From Anaerolineales bacterium HSG24 (GTDB lineage: Bacteria; Chloroflexota; Anaerolineae; 4572-78; J111): DNA of 39,106 bases. Both the position numbers and the translations under genes were made by a program. Each line of letters starts with the position of its first letter. Position 1 is the stretch's first letter. The stretch lies in NCBI GenBank assembly GCA_030377895.1, contig JAUCGB010000030.1, positions 1 through 39,106 on the forward strand, given 5' to 3'. The notes under the pieces were generated by a model. That model saw nothing but the letters and a program-made list of their open reading frames with translations, had not been told where the DNA came from and searched no databases. Positions 6,561 through 13,697 of this stretch are shown piece by piece.

Positions 6561-8999
6561 ATGGCTGATAAATTTGACCGTTTTACAAAGCGGGCACGTC
6601 GAGTTTTAACTCTAGCACAGGAAGAAGCACAACGACTTAATCATAATTATATTGGTACAGAACATCTTCTTCTTGGAATTGTACGGGAAGAAAATGGTGT
6701 TGCGGTGAGAGTACTTCGAGATTTGGGGGCAGACCCTAAAAAAATCCGTGAACGAATAGAACGTACAGTTGGACGTGGTCAGCGGGTGATGTACGGTAAA
6801 CTTAGTTTAACACCACGCACCAAACGCGTTATTGAACTAGCAGTAGATGAAGCTCGACGTTTAGGCCATCATTACATTGGTACAGAGCATTTACTTCTTG
6901 GTGTCGTCAGAGCAGGTGAAGGCGTTGCCGTAGATGTCTTAAAGGCTATGGGCGTTGGGTTGGATAAAGTACGTTCCCAAACTGCTCGGGTTATGGAAAC
7001 TTCGCCGCAAACTTCTGGAGCTAAAAGCTCGGGTAAAAAAGGTACGCCTTTAGTTGATCAGTTGGGATCCGATTTAACGGCTCAAGCTGAGGCAGGTAAA
7101 TTAGACCCTGTTATTGGTCGTAAATCCGAAATCGAACGGGTCATTCAGATATTATCGCGTCGTACAAAAAATAACCCCGCTCTCATTGGTGAACCGGGAG
7201 TCGGTAAAACCGCTATCGTAGAGGGGTTGGCGCAACGTATTATTAACAATCAAACGCCAGATACTTTATTAAATAAGCGGGTGGTCATGCTTGATGTTGG
7301 CTCTCTTGTCGCCGGAACTATGTATCGTGGTCAATTTGAGGAGCGTCTCAAGCGGGTTATTGCAGAAATTAAAGAATCTGGCGCGATTTTATTCATTGAT
7401 GAGTTGCACATGCTTGTTGGAGCAGGTTCTGCGGGGAGTTCGGTTGACGCGGCAAATATCCTTAAACCCGCCTTAGCTCGTGGTGAATTACAGTGTATTG
7501 GCGCAACTACTATAGATGAATATCGGAAAAATATTGAAGGTGATGCCGCTTTAGAGCGACGTTTTCAATCTGTGATGGTTGAAGAGCCTTCTGTTGACGA
7601 AACAATCGAGATATTAAAAGGAATTCGTAGCCGTTACGAAGAGCATCATAAGCTCAAAATAACAGATGAAGCATTAGTCACCGCCGCTAATTTAGCAGTT
7701 CGGTATGTTGCTGATCGATACATGCCGGATAAAGCTATTGATGTCATTGATGAAGCGGGTGCTAGAGTACGATTGTATAAAATTCCTTTTACTGCTGATA
7801 CGAAAGAAAAAACTGATACGAAAGAAAAAACTGACGCTACTGATAAAACTAACGTTGCTAAGGATGATGCTAAGAAGGATGATGCTAAGAAGGTCGAAGA
7901 TGATGACCCCATGAAGCCGGAGGTGACAGCCGAGGATGTTGCTGAGGTGGTTGCAATGTGGACGGGGATACCTGTTCGTCAATTAGCGGCTGAAGAGAAA
8001 GCGCGCTTATTGCAGATGGAAGACGAGCTTCATAGGCGAGTCATTGGTCAAGATGAAGCTATCGAGACCATATCTAAAGCGGTTCGCCGTGCTAGAGCTG
8101 GTCTTAAAGACCCCAGACGACCTATTGGAACCTTTATATTCTTAGGCCCAACTGGTGTTGGAAAAACAGAACTTGCTAAAGCATTAGCTGAGTTTATGTT
8201 TGGTAGTGAAGATGCCTTAATCAAATTGGATATGAGCGAGTTTATGGAACGGCATAGTGTATCCCGTCTAGTGGGTTCTCCACCCGGATACGTAGGGTCT
8301 GAAGATGGTGGTCAATTAACCGAAGCAGTCCGTCGCCGTCCATATTGTGTGGTGCTATTTGATGAAATTGAAAAGGCACACCCAGAAGCTTTTAACATGT
8401 TGCTTCAAATCATGGAAGATGGTTATTTGAGCGACGCAAAAGGGAAAAAGGTCGATTTTAGAAATGCGATTCTGATTTTGACCTCAAATGTAGGGGCTTC
8501 GTTGATAAAACGAGAAGTCAGTTTGGGCTTTCATGCCAAACGAGATGAGAAAATTACCGAAGAAAGCTCCTACAAAAAGATGCGTAAAAAAGTTATGAGT
8601 GAGATGGAACGCGCGTTTCGGCCTGAGTTCCGTAATCGCCTCGATTCCACCATTATTTTCAGATCGCTAACGCGGGCGGAGATAGGTGAAATTGTTGAAC
8701 TGTTGATTGATAAAGTGAGAGAACGATTAGATGAGCATGAGATTTCTTTGTTCATTACCGCTCCGGCTAAAGAGTTGTTGGCTGAGGAAGGTTACGACCC
8801 GGATTTCGGTGCTCGCCCCTTACGCAGAGTAATTCAAAGTAAAATAGAGGATACTTTATCCGAAGGCATCTTATCGGGTGAGTTTAAACCTGATACCTCC
8901 ATTCAAGTTGACGAAGCTGATGGAGAAGTTGTATTCAAAACAAGCCTTTCAATTGAAAATGAATTGGAAAAAATAATAAATTCAACCGTCTTAGTTTAA
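6561..8999 (+). CDS. clpC: ClpC-type AAA+ unfoldase lacking the M domain
   Basis: ClpC is a hexameric ATP-driven unfoldase that feeds proteins to ClpP. The order is a double Clp-N repeat (about 1-145), AAA-1 with Walker A GEPGVGKT (K216) and Walker B D280-E281, and AAA-2 with Walker A GPTGVGKT (K535) and Walker B D601-E602. An LGF loop near residue 660 is in the position used to dock on ClpP. The coiled-coil M domain with its UVR motif, normally between AAA-1 and [10 protein letters not shown], is absent. A low-complexity Lys/Asp/Thr linker (about 409-455), encoded by tandem repeats, takes its place. The M domain normally binds adaptors such as MecA and holds the resting state, so regulation should differ here. 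No clpP or adaptor gene is nearby. The ribosome site is weak. A strong terminator follows. Confidence 0.95.
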   Translation: MADKFDRFTKRARRVLTLAQEEAQRLNHNYIGTEHLLLGIVREENGVAVRVLRDLGADPKKIRERIERTVGRGQRVMYGKLSLTPRTKRVIELAVDEARRLGHHYIGTEHLLLGVVRAGEGVAVDVLKAMGVGLDKVRSQTARVMETSPQTSGAKSSGKKGTPLVDQLGSDLTAQAEAGKLDPVIGRKSEIERVIQILSRRTKNNPALIGEPGVGKTAIVEGLAQRIINNQTPDTLLNKRVVMLDVGSLVAGTMYRGQFEERLKRVIAEIKESGAILFIDELHMLVGAGSAGSSVDAANILKPALARGELQCIGATTIDEYRKNIEGDAALERRFQSVMVEEPSVDETIEILKGIRSRYEEHHKLKITDEALVTAANLAVRYVADRYMPDKAIDVIDEAGARVRLYKIPFTADTKEKTDTKEKTDATDKTNVAKDDAKKDDAKKVEDDDPMKPEVTAEDVAEVVAMWTGIPVRQLAAEEKARLLQMEDELHRRVIGQDEAIETISKAVRRARAGLKDPRRPIGTFIFLGPTGVGKTELAKALAEFMFGSEDALIKLDMSEFMERHSVSRLVGSPPGYVGSEDGGQLTEAVRRRPYCVVLFDEIEKAHPEAFNMLLQIMEDGYLSDAKGKKVDFRNAILILTSNVGASLIKREVSLGFHAKRDEKITEESSYKKMRKKVMSEMERAFRPEFRNRLDSTIIFRSLTRAEIGEIVELLIDKVRERLDEHEISLFITAPAKELLAEEGYDPDFGARPLRRVIQSKIEDTLSEGILSGEFKPDTSIQVDEADGEVVFKTSLSIENELEKIINSTVLV
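7797..7892 (+). repeat. In-frame tandem repeats in the clpC linker
   Basis: An 18-base unit starting gatacgaaag is perfectly duplicated (7797-7814, 7815-7832) with a degenerate third copy (7833-7850). A 15-base unit gatgatgctaagaag is perfectly duplicated at 7863-7877 and 7878-7892. Both unit lengths keep the reading frame, which suggests recent slippage expansion of a tolerated linker. Confidence 0.9.
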
Positions 9000-9027
9000 G
9001 ATAAGCGTAGAGCGTATTAGAATCAAG

Positions 9028-9083
9028 AATCAAAAAGGTTCGACTTCTATTTGTAGAAGTCGAACCTTTTTGATTGATTTTTT
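9028..9083. terminator. Bidirectional terminator between clpC and sixA
   Basis: A perfect 22-bp inverted repeat (9028-9049 with 9054-9075) with a tttg loop is followed by a T run at 9078-9083. On the opposite strand an A/T-rich flank gives a weaker T tract. It sits between the converging clpC and sixA genes and probably stops both. Confidence 0.9.
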
Positions 9084-9103
9084 AGATTCGCATTTGTAGA
9101 CGG

Positions 9104-9646
9104 TTATTGGATTGTTTTAATAAGGCGAGGTATAATAAACCATTTTAAGATGGCAATGCCCGGTTTTAAGTCGGCCCAGTCGTCAATATCTACTTGCAAA
9201 CAGGCTAGCCCCGAGGTAGGCATGATAATCGAAAAGTCAGACCCATCAACATTGCCCCAAGGTGAAATTCCGGCGCTGGTGGTGCATAAACTGGCGACGG
9301 TTTCTTCCATGGTTGGGTTATGACCAATCAACATGCACATATTTACTTCGAGGGGTAACTGTTTTAAAGCCGCGATTAAATCAGCACTGCCAGCCCCATA
9401 AAACGCATCTTCCCATTGAATTGACCCTTTATAGTTACAAGCTTCAGCGACCAATTTGGCCGTCTGTTTGGCTCGACGGGCGGGTGATGAGATAATTCTG
9501 TCGGGAATTTGTTCAGCAGAGAGTAACACCTTCCCCATGCGCGGTGCGTCACTAAGTCCTCGTTTGTTGAGAGGACGGTCAAAATCGTCTAAATTTGGAT
9601 CACTCCAGTCAGATTTGGCATGGCGCAGAATTAGGATAGTTTTCAT
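9104..9646 (-). CDS. sixA: SixA-type phosphohistidine phosphatase
   Basis: This is a histidine phosphatase superfamily member (phosphoglycerate-mutase fold) of the short SixA type, which removes phosphate from phosphohistidine in proteins. The catalytic LRHAKSDWSD has R8 and H9. The second arginine is in SSPARRA (R57) and the second histidine in LIGHNPTMEE (H109). The 180 residues are slightly longer than typical SixA (about 160), with extra sequence in the C-terminal third. Translation starts after a clear aaggag (9655-9660, minus strand). It lies 19 bases after the HExxH membrane protein gene and is probably co-transcribed with it. The biological substrate cannot be read from the sequence. 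Confidence 0.9.
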   Translation of the reverse strand: MKTILILRHAKSDWSDPNLDDFDRPLNKRGLSDAPRMGKVLLSAEQIPDRIISSPARRAKQTAKLVAEACNYKGSIQWEDAFYGAGSADLIAALKQLPLEVNMCMLIGHNPTMEETVASLCTTSAGISPWGNVDGSDFSIIMPTSGLACLQVDIDDWADLKPGIAILKWFIIPRLIKTIQ

Positions 9647-9665
9647 ACAATTAACTCCTTTGGGA

Positions 9666-10442
9666 CTATGGGCGATTATAGATAACTTGTCGTCCCATAA
9701 TCCATGATATTATAAATTCAACGAAAATAATCAATCCCATAAAGACTAAATCTACCACAAGAGTGATGCTAAGGGCAAATAGCAAGGCGGTCATTAAGGT
9801 TAGTCCAAATGATTGCAGAGTAATAGGGATGGCAGGGGTAATGCCCAACAAAAATGGGATGGCAAAAATAAGGACTAAATATAACAATGCTGTGCGCCAA
9901 GATTGTCTATCGGAATTGCTAGGGAACATGGAATTGGATATTGTGAAGATTAGATAGAGCCATAACCATGTGCTAGGAACCGTTAATCGGTCAATGGCTA
10001 ATAGAATCAGTTGATTGACGTTACCGTTGGTTAAGCTTGCCTGAATTTGATCGACACCAAGCATGAATTGCCCAATCGCCAGAACAGTTAGCGTACCGAA
10101 AATAAGGGGAGCTAAACCGATAAGGCTATGTCGAAATGGGTCGATGCCAGATTCCATGTGAACCGCGCCCATTTCCATATAACCATCAGGGCGAATTTTG
10201 GGCCACAACGAGAGCCGATGTGTCTTAACAAATAGCAATTTGGCGGTAATCCAATGGCTTGTCTCATGGAGAAATGTGCCGGGTAATAAAACAAGCCAAA
10301 AAAACCATTGGGCCAACCGTATATCACGCGTCAATAAAAAAGCTACGCCTTGAATATGGATGATGATCCATTGTTTAAGGGGTAGAATTAGTAACACCGA
10401 TAGTAGTAAACCAATAAAAATTGATGACGTAGCCACAACCAA
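9666..10442 (-). CDS. Polytopic membrane protein with an HExxH motif (M50-like)
   Basis: This 258-residue hydrophobic protein has about six membrane segments. The stretch LPGTFLHETSHWITAKLL places an HExxH zinc-binding motif (H59-E60-x-x-H63) inside or next to a membrane span. That arrangement is typical of intramembrane metalloproteases and related M50-like families. A clear third zinc ligand (an NPDG-like motif) was not seen, so activity is uncertain. A stop codon lies just upstream of the first usable codons, leaving TTG at 10442 or GTG at 10436 as the start, both without a good ribosome site. It sits between tpiA and sixA in a minus-strand series and follows a large hairpin that could affect its expression. 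Confidence 0.65.
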   Translation of the reverse strand: MVVATSSIFIGLLLSVLLILPLKQWIIIHIQGVAFLLTRDIRLAQWFFWLVLLPGTFLHETSHWITAKLLFVKTHRLSLWPKIRPDGYMEMGAVHMESGIDPFRHSLIGLAPLIFGTLTVLAIGQFMLGVDQIQASLTNGNVNQLILLAIDRLTVPSTWLWLYLIFTISNSMFPSNSDRQSWRTALLYLVLIFAIPFLLGITPAIPITLQSFGLTLMTALLFALSITLVVDLVFMGLIIFVEFIISWIMGRQVIYNRP

Positions 10443-10482
10443 AAATTAACATTTATAGATTTCCAGAGTAATTCTGTCCGAT

Positions 10483-10519
10483 TTAGTCATCCGATGACTT
10501 ACAGTCATCGGATGACTAA
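10483..10519. repeat. Perfect 17-bp hairpin between tpiA and the membrane protein gene
   Basis: The arm ttagtcatccgatgact (10483-10499) pairs perfectly with 10503-10519 across a three-base loop. It lies 22 bases after the tpiA stop (minus strand). No T tract follows, so it could be a processing or stabilising structure, a REP-like element, or a weak terminator. Confidence 0.75.
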
Positions 10520-10541
10520 CGGCTAAAATATTTCTGGAGGA

Positions 10542-11297
10542 TTATAACGCGCCTTTTACCAAAGCTACAAAACTATCACTTTTGAGACTTGCGCCACCGA
10601 CTAAAGCCCCATCGATATCAGGTTGAGCCATAAAACTTTCGACATTGCTCGGTTTTACGCTTCCGCCATACTGTACCCGAATTTTTTGGGCGAGTTCATC
10701 ACTATATAGCTCGGTCAATGTTCCTCGAATACTGGTGGCGATAATTTCGTTTGCCCCTTCCGGCTCGGCGGTACGACCTGTGCCAATGGCCCAAATCGGT
10801 TCGTAAGCAACAACAATTTTGCTTGCATCATCAGCCGATAATCCAGCAAACGCACCTTTAATTTGGCTCCCCACAAAGCTGTTTGTTTCTCCGGCTTCAT
10901 TTTGGGCTAAATTTTCACCGACACACACAATCGGCTTTAGATCATGTGCTAAAGCCGCTTTGATTTTTTTGTTGACGGTTTCGTCTGTTTCACCAAAATA
11001 CTGTCGCCGTTCAGAGTGACCGATGATGACATAGTCACACAATCCGGCTAACATTAAGGGCGAGACCTCGCCAGTGTATGCACCTTGTTCCTCCCAATAG
11101 AGGTTTTGCGCGCCCAAACCGATGTTACTATCTGCGATGGCTCCTTCAACCGCGCCTAAGGCCGTGAACGGAGGACACAAAACCGTTTCTACCTTGTCGA
11201 TATTGATTACAGCTTCACGGATTTCGCGAGCTAGTAAAACCGCTTCTGCCGCGGTCTTGTGCATTTTCCAGTTACCTGCAATTATAGGTGTTCTCAT
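10542..11297 (-). CDS. tpiA: Triosephosphate isomerase
   Basis: This enzyme interconverts dihydroxyacetone phosphate and glyceraldehyde 3-phosphate in glycolysis and gluconeogenesis. The 251 residues are full length for a TIM barrel. N9 and K11 (GNWKMHK), the electrophile H94 (IIGHSERR), the catalytic base E166 (AYEPIWAIGTG) and the phosphate-binding YGGSVKP and GALVGGASL motifs are all present. The ATG follows an aaggagc ribosome site (11305-11311) that overlaps the end of the upstream nucleotidyltransferase gene, only 12 bases away, so the two are translated from one message. In many genomes tpiA lies with gap and pgk, but neither is here. Confidence 0.97.
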   Translation of the reverse strand: MRTPIIAGNWKMHKTAAEAVLLAREIREAVINIDKVETVLCPPFTALGAVEGAIADSNIGLGAQNLYWEEQGAYTGEVSPLMLAGLCDYVIIGHSERRQYFGETDETVNKKIKAALAHDLKPIVCVGENLAQNEAGETNSFVGSQIKGAFAGLSADDASKIVVAYEPIWAIGTGRTAEPEGANEIIATSIRGTLTELYSDELAQKIRVQYGGSVKPSNVESFMAQPDIDGALVGGASLKSDSFVALVKGAL

Positions 11298-11309
11298 TCA
11301 TAAAGCTCC

Positions 11310-12209
11310 TTAAAATAGATTATTTGGATATACATTGGAATTAATTAGCTGTTGAATAGATTCAACAACATGAGGTTTATCTTGTTGATAGGTCATGCCA
11401 AACCAACTACTCGGTGTCGTTAGAACTTTGACTTTGGCTTGACCTTGGTTGATAAGTATGTTAATTGCGGATGGGATATAAAACTCCTCTTTTGTAGGAG
11501 GTGTACCGTGCTGGGCTAAAAATTCAATGAATTGTTGCTCAAGTTGCGAGAATATAACCGGATGAAATCCCCACATATTCATTGAGACAATCTCATCACC
11601 AGATAACTGTTGAGGATGACCCTGTTCATCAAGATATTGGGCCTTTTGTCGTCCTATCTTTTTTATGCCGATTATCTCCGTTACGGTCTGCATATATTGG
11701 TTTGAATCCAGCGAACAAACGCCTCGTGACACTGTTCCATAATCTGATAAAGTGTTTCGGAGGGTAAAACCAAGCAGGGCATAGTCTTGTTTTGAGGTGG
11801 CTAGAAAATTTTTGCTGATTTTAAATGAATCCGCACCATAAAAATCGTCAGCATTGATCACCACAAACGGTTCTTGGATAACATTTTGGGCCATTAACGT
11901 GGCCTGTCCTGTTCCCCATGGTTTTTGACGCTGAGGTGGAACCGTAAATCCAGTCGGTAACGCGTCTAGTCCTTGATATACATACTCAACAGGGATGTGC
12001 GCCTTAAATTTATTGCCAATTTTTTCGCGGAAGGGTTGATCAATATCATGCCGAATGACAAATACTAACTTACCGAATCCGGCTCGAATAGCATCATAAA
12101 CAGAATAATCAAGAATAGCTTCGCCATGTGGCCCGATGGGGTCAATCTGTTTTAATCCGCCATAACGGCTTCCCATTCCGGCGGCTAATACGAGTAGAGT
12201 CGGTTTCAT
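11310..12209 (-). CDS. NTP-transferase-family nucleotidyltransferase
   Basis: This 299-residue protein belongs to the GT-A-fold nucleotidyltransferases that include glucose-1-phosphate uridylyl- and thymidylyltransferases. The N-terminal LAAGMGSRYGGLKQ (8-21) is the nucleotide-binding loop. KPWGTGQA (96-103) and NADDFYG (119-125, with D121/D122 as metal ligands) follow the family pattern. No C-terminal acyltransferase repeat or other extra domain is present. The sugar phosphate and nucleotide it uses cannot be told from the sequence. It is the first gene of a probable nucleotidyltransferase-tpiA transcript, and the region upstream carries two dispersed repeats. The ATG at 12209 has only a weak ribosome site. 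Confidence 0.8.
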   Translation of the reverse strand: MKPTLLVLAAGMGSRYGGLKQIDPIGPHGEAILDYSVYDAIRAGFGKLVFVIRHDIDQPFREKIGNKFKAHIPVEYVYQGLDALPTGFTVPPQRQKPWGTGQATLMAQNVIQEPFVVINADDFYGADSFKISKNFLATSKQDYALLGFTLRNTLSDYGTVSRGVCSLDSNQYMQTVTEIIGIKKIGRQKAQYLDEQGHPQQLSGDEIVSMNMWGFHPVIFSQLEQQFIEFLAQHGTPPTKEEFYIPSAINILINQGQAKVKVLTTPSSWFGMTYQQDKPHVVESIQQLINSNVYPNNLF

Positions 12210-12230
12210 AAATACCTGTTACCTGAGTTT

Positions 12231-12277
12231 CGTAGTAGGCACTTTAGTGCCTTTGAAGAGAGATGAATCGCCTACTA
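12231..12277. repeat. Dispersed palindromic repeat, family A, copy 2
   Basis: The ends cgtagtaggc and gcctacta are inverted. The inside (cactttagtgcc, gatgaatcgcc) matches the reverse complement of 887-942 with a few changes. It is directly followed by family B copy 2. Confidence 0.7.
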
Positions 12278-12292
12278 AGTTTACAAGGTGGC

Positions 12293-12393
12293 TACCAACT
12301 TAACGTGCGACAGATAATATCGTAACACAGTCTTTAGACTGTGCGGCACAGGCTGAAGCATGTGCTACATGTCTCGGCTTACGTTGATATCCT
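12293..12393. repeat. 100-bp dispersed repeat, family B, copy 2
   Basis: This is a near-identical counterpart of 6091-6192 in the same orientation, lacking a 2-base tg after acagtctttagactgt. It ends at the stop codon of the neighbouring MinD-like gene and may serve as its 3' untranslated hairpin. Confidence 0.85.
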
Positions 12394-13141
12394 ACAAGGT
12401 TAAACAAATGGCAATTTCCGTGAGTAAGGTGGTTAAGTGATGATTAGGGTATTGTTTAACAAAGATATCTTTAGCTTGCAAGGTCGCAAATTGCTCGATA
12501 TGAGGCAAGGCAAACACGGTTTTGCAGTCATACTTTGACATTAATTCGGTTTTGACATCAGCCAACTCAAATTGAGGTGGTATTTCGTTAAGAACAAGCA
12601 TAAGCTGAGGGCCAACATCTAAACGACGTGCTACCTCTACGATAACGCTAGAGCCTTGATAATCCCGCAGATCGGGCCGTAAAACAACCAATAAATTATC
12701 AGAAATGTTAATAGTAAAAATCGTTTCCTCTTGTAATCCTGAATAAAGATCGATTAAGATTATATCGAGTTCGAATGTCGCCAATATATCTTCTATACTT
12801 TCTCCTAAGCGATTACTCTGATAAAGTTGGTTTAATGTATTAGAGATATTTGAGCCGGATTTGGCCGGAATTACATATATCTGTTCACCGTTTTTAGGAT
12901 TAGTTATGATTGGATAGCTGATCTGTTGAACGGTACATTTTTTATTCAAATAATCGTTAAACCAGTATTGGATCTGCGTTTCATTTAATTTGAAAATAGA
13001 ATGTATAGTCGGTGCCTGAAAATCGGTGTCGATGATTGCGATCTTTTTGCCCTGTTGGGCTAAAAGTGTCGCCAAGTTGGCAATTAAGGTTGATTTACCT
13101 GTGCCTCGACGAGATGAATGAACAGAGATGATTTTAGTCAT
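12392..13141 (-). CDS. MinD/ParA-like ATPase (copy 1)
   Basis: This 249-residue protein is a SIMIBI-class ATPase of the MinD/ParA group. Its P-loop is SSRRGTGKST (9-18), so the 'signature' lysine of deviant Walker A motifs is replaced by arginine (R11). IAIIDTDFQAP follows as the switch I-type region and DIILIDLYSG is the Walker B region. It is clearly related to the ATPase at 29810-30571; both share LNDYL/FNDYL, the LVVLRPD/IVMRPD block and the ILPH/ALPH block near the end. The gene lies 98 bases downstream of the winged-helix gene and is probably co-transcribed. Its function is unknown. ParA-like ATPases position cargo or partner proteins, and nothing here indicates plasmid or chromosome partition, since no ParB or parS was seen. 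Confidence 0.85.
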   Translation of the reverse strand: MTKIISVHSSRRGTGKSTLIANLATLLAQQGKKIAIIDTDFQAPTIHSIFKLNETQIQYWFNDYLNKKCTVQQISYPIITNPKNGEQIYVIPAKSGSNISNTLNQLYQSNRLGESIEDILATFELDIILIDLYSGLQEETIFTINISDNLLVVLRPDLRDYQGSSVIVEVARRLDVGPQLMLVLNEIPPQFELADVKTELMSKYDCKTVFALPHIEQFATLQAKDIFVKQYPNHHLTTLLTEIAICLTL

Positions 13142-13239
13142 GATAACCTGTTTATAAAAATCTTGAAAAACTCACCCTCTCTCATGAACAAATGAACAAT
13201 TTCTTATAAATATCTAGTTTGCATGCGTACCGCGTGAAA

Positions 13240-13611
13240 TTAATCATCTAAAGCCTGCCAGATATTAGATGGAATACGTCGTTTTCGTTTGCTGGCAAAG
13301 CGTATTTGGTAAGCTGGTTCGCCAGTTGATTCATCGGTAACTCGTAAATAACCTTTACGAATAAGCAACTTTGCTAACTGTTCTGCTTCTGGTTTTGTAA
13401 AGGTTAATTCATGAGCAAATTCGCTTAATGTTACCAACCCACTTCTCATGATCTTGTTAAAGACTAAATTTAATGGGCCGGGTAGGTTAAGCATATCAAC
13501 TGGGGTGATACCTCGGACTCTGGAGTATGTTTCTATCTCATGTTGCAGATAGCCAAAACTATGCTCATTTACTGTTGAATTTGGTTGCTCTAGGAGATGT
13601 TTGCGATTCAT
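13240..13611 (-). CDS. Winged-helix protein related to the C-terminus of the cyclase
   Basis: This 123-residue protein carries a winged-helix-turn-helix domain (about 40-105: VTLSEFAHELTFTKPEAEQLAKLLIRKGYLRV) and a very basic tail ending NIWQALDD. Most of its length lines up with the last 110 residues of the cyclase at 30660-34211. Shared features are a helical lead-in (YLQHEIETYSRVRGITPVDMLNLPG), the wing, and the tail (FASKRKRRIPSNIWQALDD against FARKAKKKLSSKLWSALDF). It may bind DNA, but in both places it accompanies a MinD-like ATPase, so a protein-docking role is equally possible. The ATG follows an aagg ribosome site 8 bases upstream. It lies between the HAMP-GAF sensor and the ATPase. 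Confidence 0.75.
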   Translation of the reverse strand: MNRKHLLEQPNSTVNEHSFGYLQHEIETYSRVRGITPVDMLNLPGPLNLVFNKIMRSGLVTLSEFAHELTFTKPEAEQLAKLLIRKGYLRVTDESTGEPAYQIRFASKRKRRIPSNIWQALDD

Positions 13612-13697
13612 CGTTTTACCTTATTATGATGAATGTATAAATATATTGCTTAATAAGGTGGATAACATGATAACATGTTTTCAGAACTACAAGATGG

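Noticed and set aside
7797..7892. Tandem repeats in clpC as a sign of a frameshift or assembly error
   Set aside because: Both unit lengths are multiples of three, the frame continues into an intact AAA-2 domain, and the units encode a plausible linker.
12392..13141. MinD-like genes as a chromosome or plasmid partition locus
   Set aside because: No ParB-like gene, no parS-like site and no MinC or MinE gene lies nearby. The neighbours are signalling genes.
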